A DNA stretch of 7,619 nt from an uncultured Lachnospiraceae bacterium (GTDB taxonomy: Bacteria > Bacillota > Clostridia > Lachnospirales > Lachnospiraceae). Where the stretch lies: the NCBI GenBank assembly GCA_947175305.1, contig CAMWMO010000060.1:1-7619 (forward strand). Direction: 5' to 3'. Positions within the stretch are counted from its first letter, which is position 1. The number at the start of each line of letters is the position of its first letter. The notes under the pieces were generated by a model, which did not search any database, was not told the DNA's origin, and saw only the letters and a list, made by a program, of their open reading frames with translations. Both the position numbers and the translations under genes were made by a program. Of this stretch, positions 6,051-7,619 are shown piece after piece.

Positions 6051-6392
6051 ATGACTAAGGCAGAAATTTTGAAAGCAGAGATTTTAAAGCAGCATAAGAG
6101 TGTCAGGCAGTTTGCGATTGAAATGGAAATTCCGTATTCTACTCTGGTGACGGCGTTAGACAGGGGGATCGAGGGTATGGCCTACGGTACTGTGATCAGA
6201 ATGTGTGATAAGCTGAATCTGAATCCGGTAGACTTCTCTCCGATCAATCAGAAGAGCCTGCTGGGTGGTAAGATCATGGAGAATCGCGTGATGCAGTATT
6301 ATGTGAAATTAAACAAAGTTGGCCGCAAGAAGGCTCTTGAGTTGATGGAGGATTATGCACAGCTGGAGAAATACAAGGCAGTTGAGGAATAA
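6051..6392 (+). CDS. Small XRE-type helix-turn-helix regulator
   Basis: The 113-residue protein has a Cro/C1-type helix-turn-helix over about residues 17-62 (SVRQFAIEMEIPYSTLVTAL, then a recognition-scaffold helix ending NLNPVDF). A charged C-terminal helix follows (about 82-110, YVKLNKVGRKKALELMEDY), which in such proteins commonly serves dimerisation. No peptidase or ligand domain is attached. The N-terminus carries a duplicated AEILK-AEILK, encoded by two 15-base units (6060-6074 and 6075-6089) matching at 12 positions. Its last codons contain the ribosome site of glf, which starts 3 bases after the stop, so both are made from one message. It may regulate its own operon and the divergent glycosyltransferases, but the sequence does not prove this. 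Confidence 0.88.
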   Translation: MTKAEILKAEILKQHKSVRQFAIEMEIPYSTLVTALDRGIEGMAYGTVIRMCDKLNLNPVDFSPINQKSLLGGKIMENRVMQYYVKLNKVGRKKALELMEDYAQLEKYKAVEE

Positions 6393-6395
6393 TAA

Positions 6396-7541
6396 ATGAA
6401 ATATGATTACCTGATCGTGGGCGCAGGGCTGTACGGCTCTGTGTTTGCCCGCGAAATGAACAAAATTGGCCGGCGGGTGCGCCTTATCGACAGAAGGCAG
6501 CATATCGCCGGTAATATTTATACGGAGGAAATGGAAGGGATACAGGTGCACCGTTACGGTGCGCATATTTTTCATACCTCTGATAAGCGGGTTTGGAATT
6601 ATGTAAACCAATTTGCGGAGTTTAATCACTATATCAATTCTCCGGTGGCGCGCTATCGGGAAGAATTATATAATCTTCCTTTTAATATGAATACCTTTAA
6701 CCGGATGTGGGGTGTGGTGACACCAGCCCAGGCGAAGGCGAAGATCGCGGAGCAGATTGCGGATTTGGGCATCACAGAGCCGAAGAATCTGGAGGAGCAG
6801 GCGCTCTCTCTGGTGGGTGCGGATGTATATGAAAAGCTGGTGCGGGGTTATACCGAGAAACAGTGGGGCAGAGACTGTAAGGAGCTCCCCGCCTTTATCA
6901 TCAAGAGACTGCCGCTTCGCTTTACCTATGACAATAATTATTTTAATGACCGTTATCAGGGGATTCCTGTGGGAGGCTATACCATAATGGTAGAGAAAAT
7001 GCTGCAGGGGATCGAGGTGTTGACCGGCGTTTCCTACTGCGATTTTGTGACCGGACAGGAGGAGAACGGGGGCCGTGTGACCGACAGAGAGGGAAATATC
7101 TACGAAAAGGTCGTGTACACGGGGATGATTGACGAGTATTTCGATTTTGCGCTGGGGCATCTGGAATACCGGTCTCTGCGCTTTGAGACGGAGGTACTCA
7201 CAGACTGTGATAACTACCAGGGCAACGCGGTGGTGAATTATACGGAGCGGGAGATTCCCTATACCAGAGTGATCGAGCACAAGCACTTCGAGTTCGGGAC
7301 GCAGCCCGGTACGGTGATCACCAGAGAGTATCCGGCGCTCTGGCAGGAGGGAGAGGAGCCCTATTATCCCATCAATGATGAGAAAAATGACGCGCTGTTC
7401 AAGCAGTATCTGGAGCTTGCGAAGACCAGGCCGAATGTGATTTTCGGGGGTCGTCTGGGACAGTATCGGTATTATGATATGGACAAGGTGATCGCGCAGG
7501 CGCTGGAGGCAGTGGAGCGGGAGAAGGCTGAATTGATATAA
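6396..7541 (+). CDS. glf: UDP-galactopyranose mutase
   Basis: The 381-residue flavoenzyme interconverts UDP-galactopyranose and UDP-galactofuranose (EC 5.4.99.9), supplying the donor for galactofuranose-containing surface glycans. The length is typical of bacterial Glf. The FAD-binding Rossmann motif GAGLYG is at 9-14 with an acidic residue at Asp32, followed by HIAGN (36-40) and HRYGAHIFHT (52-61). Next come GYTEKQWGRD (151-160, Trp157 in the substrate pocket) and RLPLRFTYDNNYF from 171, whose Arg175 lies in the uridine-diphosphate-binding region. The chain ends with FGGRLGQYRYYDMD (350-363, Arg353), the C-terminal FAD/substrate signature. GAGG (6384-6387) serves as ribosome site inside the end of the XRE gene. 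It ends in tandem TAA stops. No dedicated terminator is visible after it. Confidence 0.97.
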   Translation: MKYDYLIVGAGLYGSVFAREMNKIGRRVRLIDRRQHIAGNIYTEEMEGIQVHRYGAHIFHTSDKRVWNYVNQFAEFNHYINSPVARYREELYNLPFNMNTFNRMWGVVTPAQAKAKIAEQIADLGITEPKNLEEQALSLVGADVYEKLVRGYTEKQWGRDCKELPAFIIKRLPLRFTYDNNYFNDRYQGIPVGGYTIMVEKMLQGIEVLTGVSYCDFVTGQEENGGRVTDREGNIYEKVVYTGMIDEYFDFALGHLEYRSLRFETEVLTDCDNYQGNAVVNYTEREIPYTRVIEHKHFEFGTQPGTVITREYPALWQEGEEPYYPINDEKNDALFKQYLELAKTRPNVIFGGRLGQYRYYDMDKVIAQALEAVEREKAELI

Positions 7542-7551
7542 TAAATATTTG

Positions 7552-7583
7552 GGCAGAGTATTGACAAAAAGTGGTACTCTGCC
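7552..7583. promoter_or_regulatory. Perfect 9-bp-arm operator dyad around a promoter
   Basis: GGCAGAGTA (7552-7560) and TACTCTGCC (7575-7583) are exact inverted repeats with a 14-bp spacer. The left arm abuts the -35 box and the right arm abuts the -10 box. The half-site spacing of 23 bp centre to centre is about two helical turns. No U-run follows, so a terminator for glf is unlikely although the transcript could fold. Confidence 0.7.
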
Positions 7584-7589
7584 TATAAT
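7561..7589 (+). promoter_or_regulatory. Perfect-consensus sigma-A promoter
   Basis: TTGACA (7561-7566), a 17-bp spacer and TATAAT (7584-7589) match the sigma-A/sigma-70 consensus hexamers at every position. The expected start is near 7596. The gene it drives lies beyond the window. So strong a promoter is usually held in check, which fits the overlapping dyad. Confidence 0.9.
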
Positions 7590-7601
7590 ACAACTGGAAA
7601 G

Positions 7602-7614
7602 TTTGAATATCAAA
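7602..7614. promoter_or_regulatory. TTTGA-ATA-TCAAA palindrome after the transcription start
   Basis: A perfect 5-bp-arm palindrome lies about 6 to 18 bases after the predicted start, a typical repressor position. It resembles the TTTGA-n-TCAAA-like boxes bound by MarR-family regulators such as FabT, which control fatty-acid synthesis operons in Firmicutes. That resemblance is from memory and the downstream gene is not visible. Confidence 0.45.
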
Positions 7615-7619
7615 GTATT

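Noticed and set aside
6060..6089. Tandem 15-base repeat as a phase-variation tract
   Set aside because: Only two imperfect, in-frame units are present, so unit change would not break the frame. It is probably an old small duplication.
7552..7583. Intrinsic terminator for glf
   Set aside because: The inverted repeat has a 14-base loop and no following U-run, and it fits a promoter operator much better.
6666..7613. Long minus-strand open frame (315 codons) opposite glf
   Set aside because: It is antisense to an unmistakable glf, low in complexity with no family motif. Its start lies in the regulatory palindrome at the end of the window.

Overview
The window looks like a chromosomal segment of a Firmicute of the class Clostridia, most likely a Lachnospiraceae-type gut or rumen anaerobe. 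The reasons are strong AGGAGG-type ribosome sites, sigma-A promoters often with an extended -10 (TGn), moderate GC content with Firmicute-style proteins, and the mix of a LacI regulator with a short glycogen phosphorylase, TPR-tailed GT2 glycosyltransferases and a small XRE protein next to glf. The genus cannot be fixed from the sequence alone. No tRNA, rRNA, CRISPR array, transposase or integrase was seen.

Region 1 (1-3654) is an alpha-glucan storage/use unit. A sigma-A promoter (60-88) is followed by two tandem and one nearby LacI-type operator-like palindromes (95-140), then a LacI-family repressor gene (154-1200), then glycogen/maltodextrin phosphorylase (glgP, 1293-3602). The end of the repressor gene and the 92-bp gap to glgP are packed with inverted repeats. 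One of them encodes the last 20 residues of the repressor, and others offer alternative pairings just upstream of the glgP ribosome site. A strong hairpin (3616-3641) ends glgP and, read the other way, also serves the converging glycosyltransferase genes.

Region 2 (3644-5897, minus strand) is a two-gene operon of paralogous GT2 glycosyltransferases with C-terminal TPR-like repeats. It is read from a good extended -10 promoter at 5897-5869. The two copies are ungapped and 62% identical over the first 86 residues by hand count (53/86). The architecture resembles the SunS/ThuS peptide S-glycosyltransferase group, but no acceptor peptide is visible, so the substrate is open.

Region 3 (5898-7541, plus strand) is divergent from region 2. 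It holds a small XRE-type DNA-binding protein and, 3 bases after its stop, UDP-galactopyranose mutase (glf), which makes the UDP-galactofuranose donor for surface glycans. The shared control region carries two dyads and a leader in which the XRE ribosome site can be hidden by pairing. A surface-glycan or protein-glycosylation role linking regions 2 and 3 is an inference from adjacency.

Region 4 (7542-7619) holds a promoter with perfect consensus hexamers (TTGACA, 17 bp, TATAAT) interlocked with a perfect 9-bp-arm inverted repeat, followed by a second palindrome, TTTGA-ATA-TCAAA, just after the expected transcription start. It must drive a tightly controlled gene that lies beyond the window.
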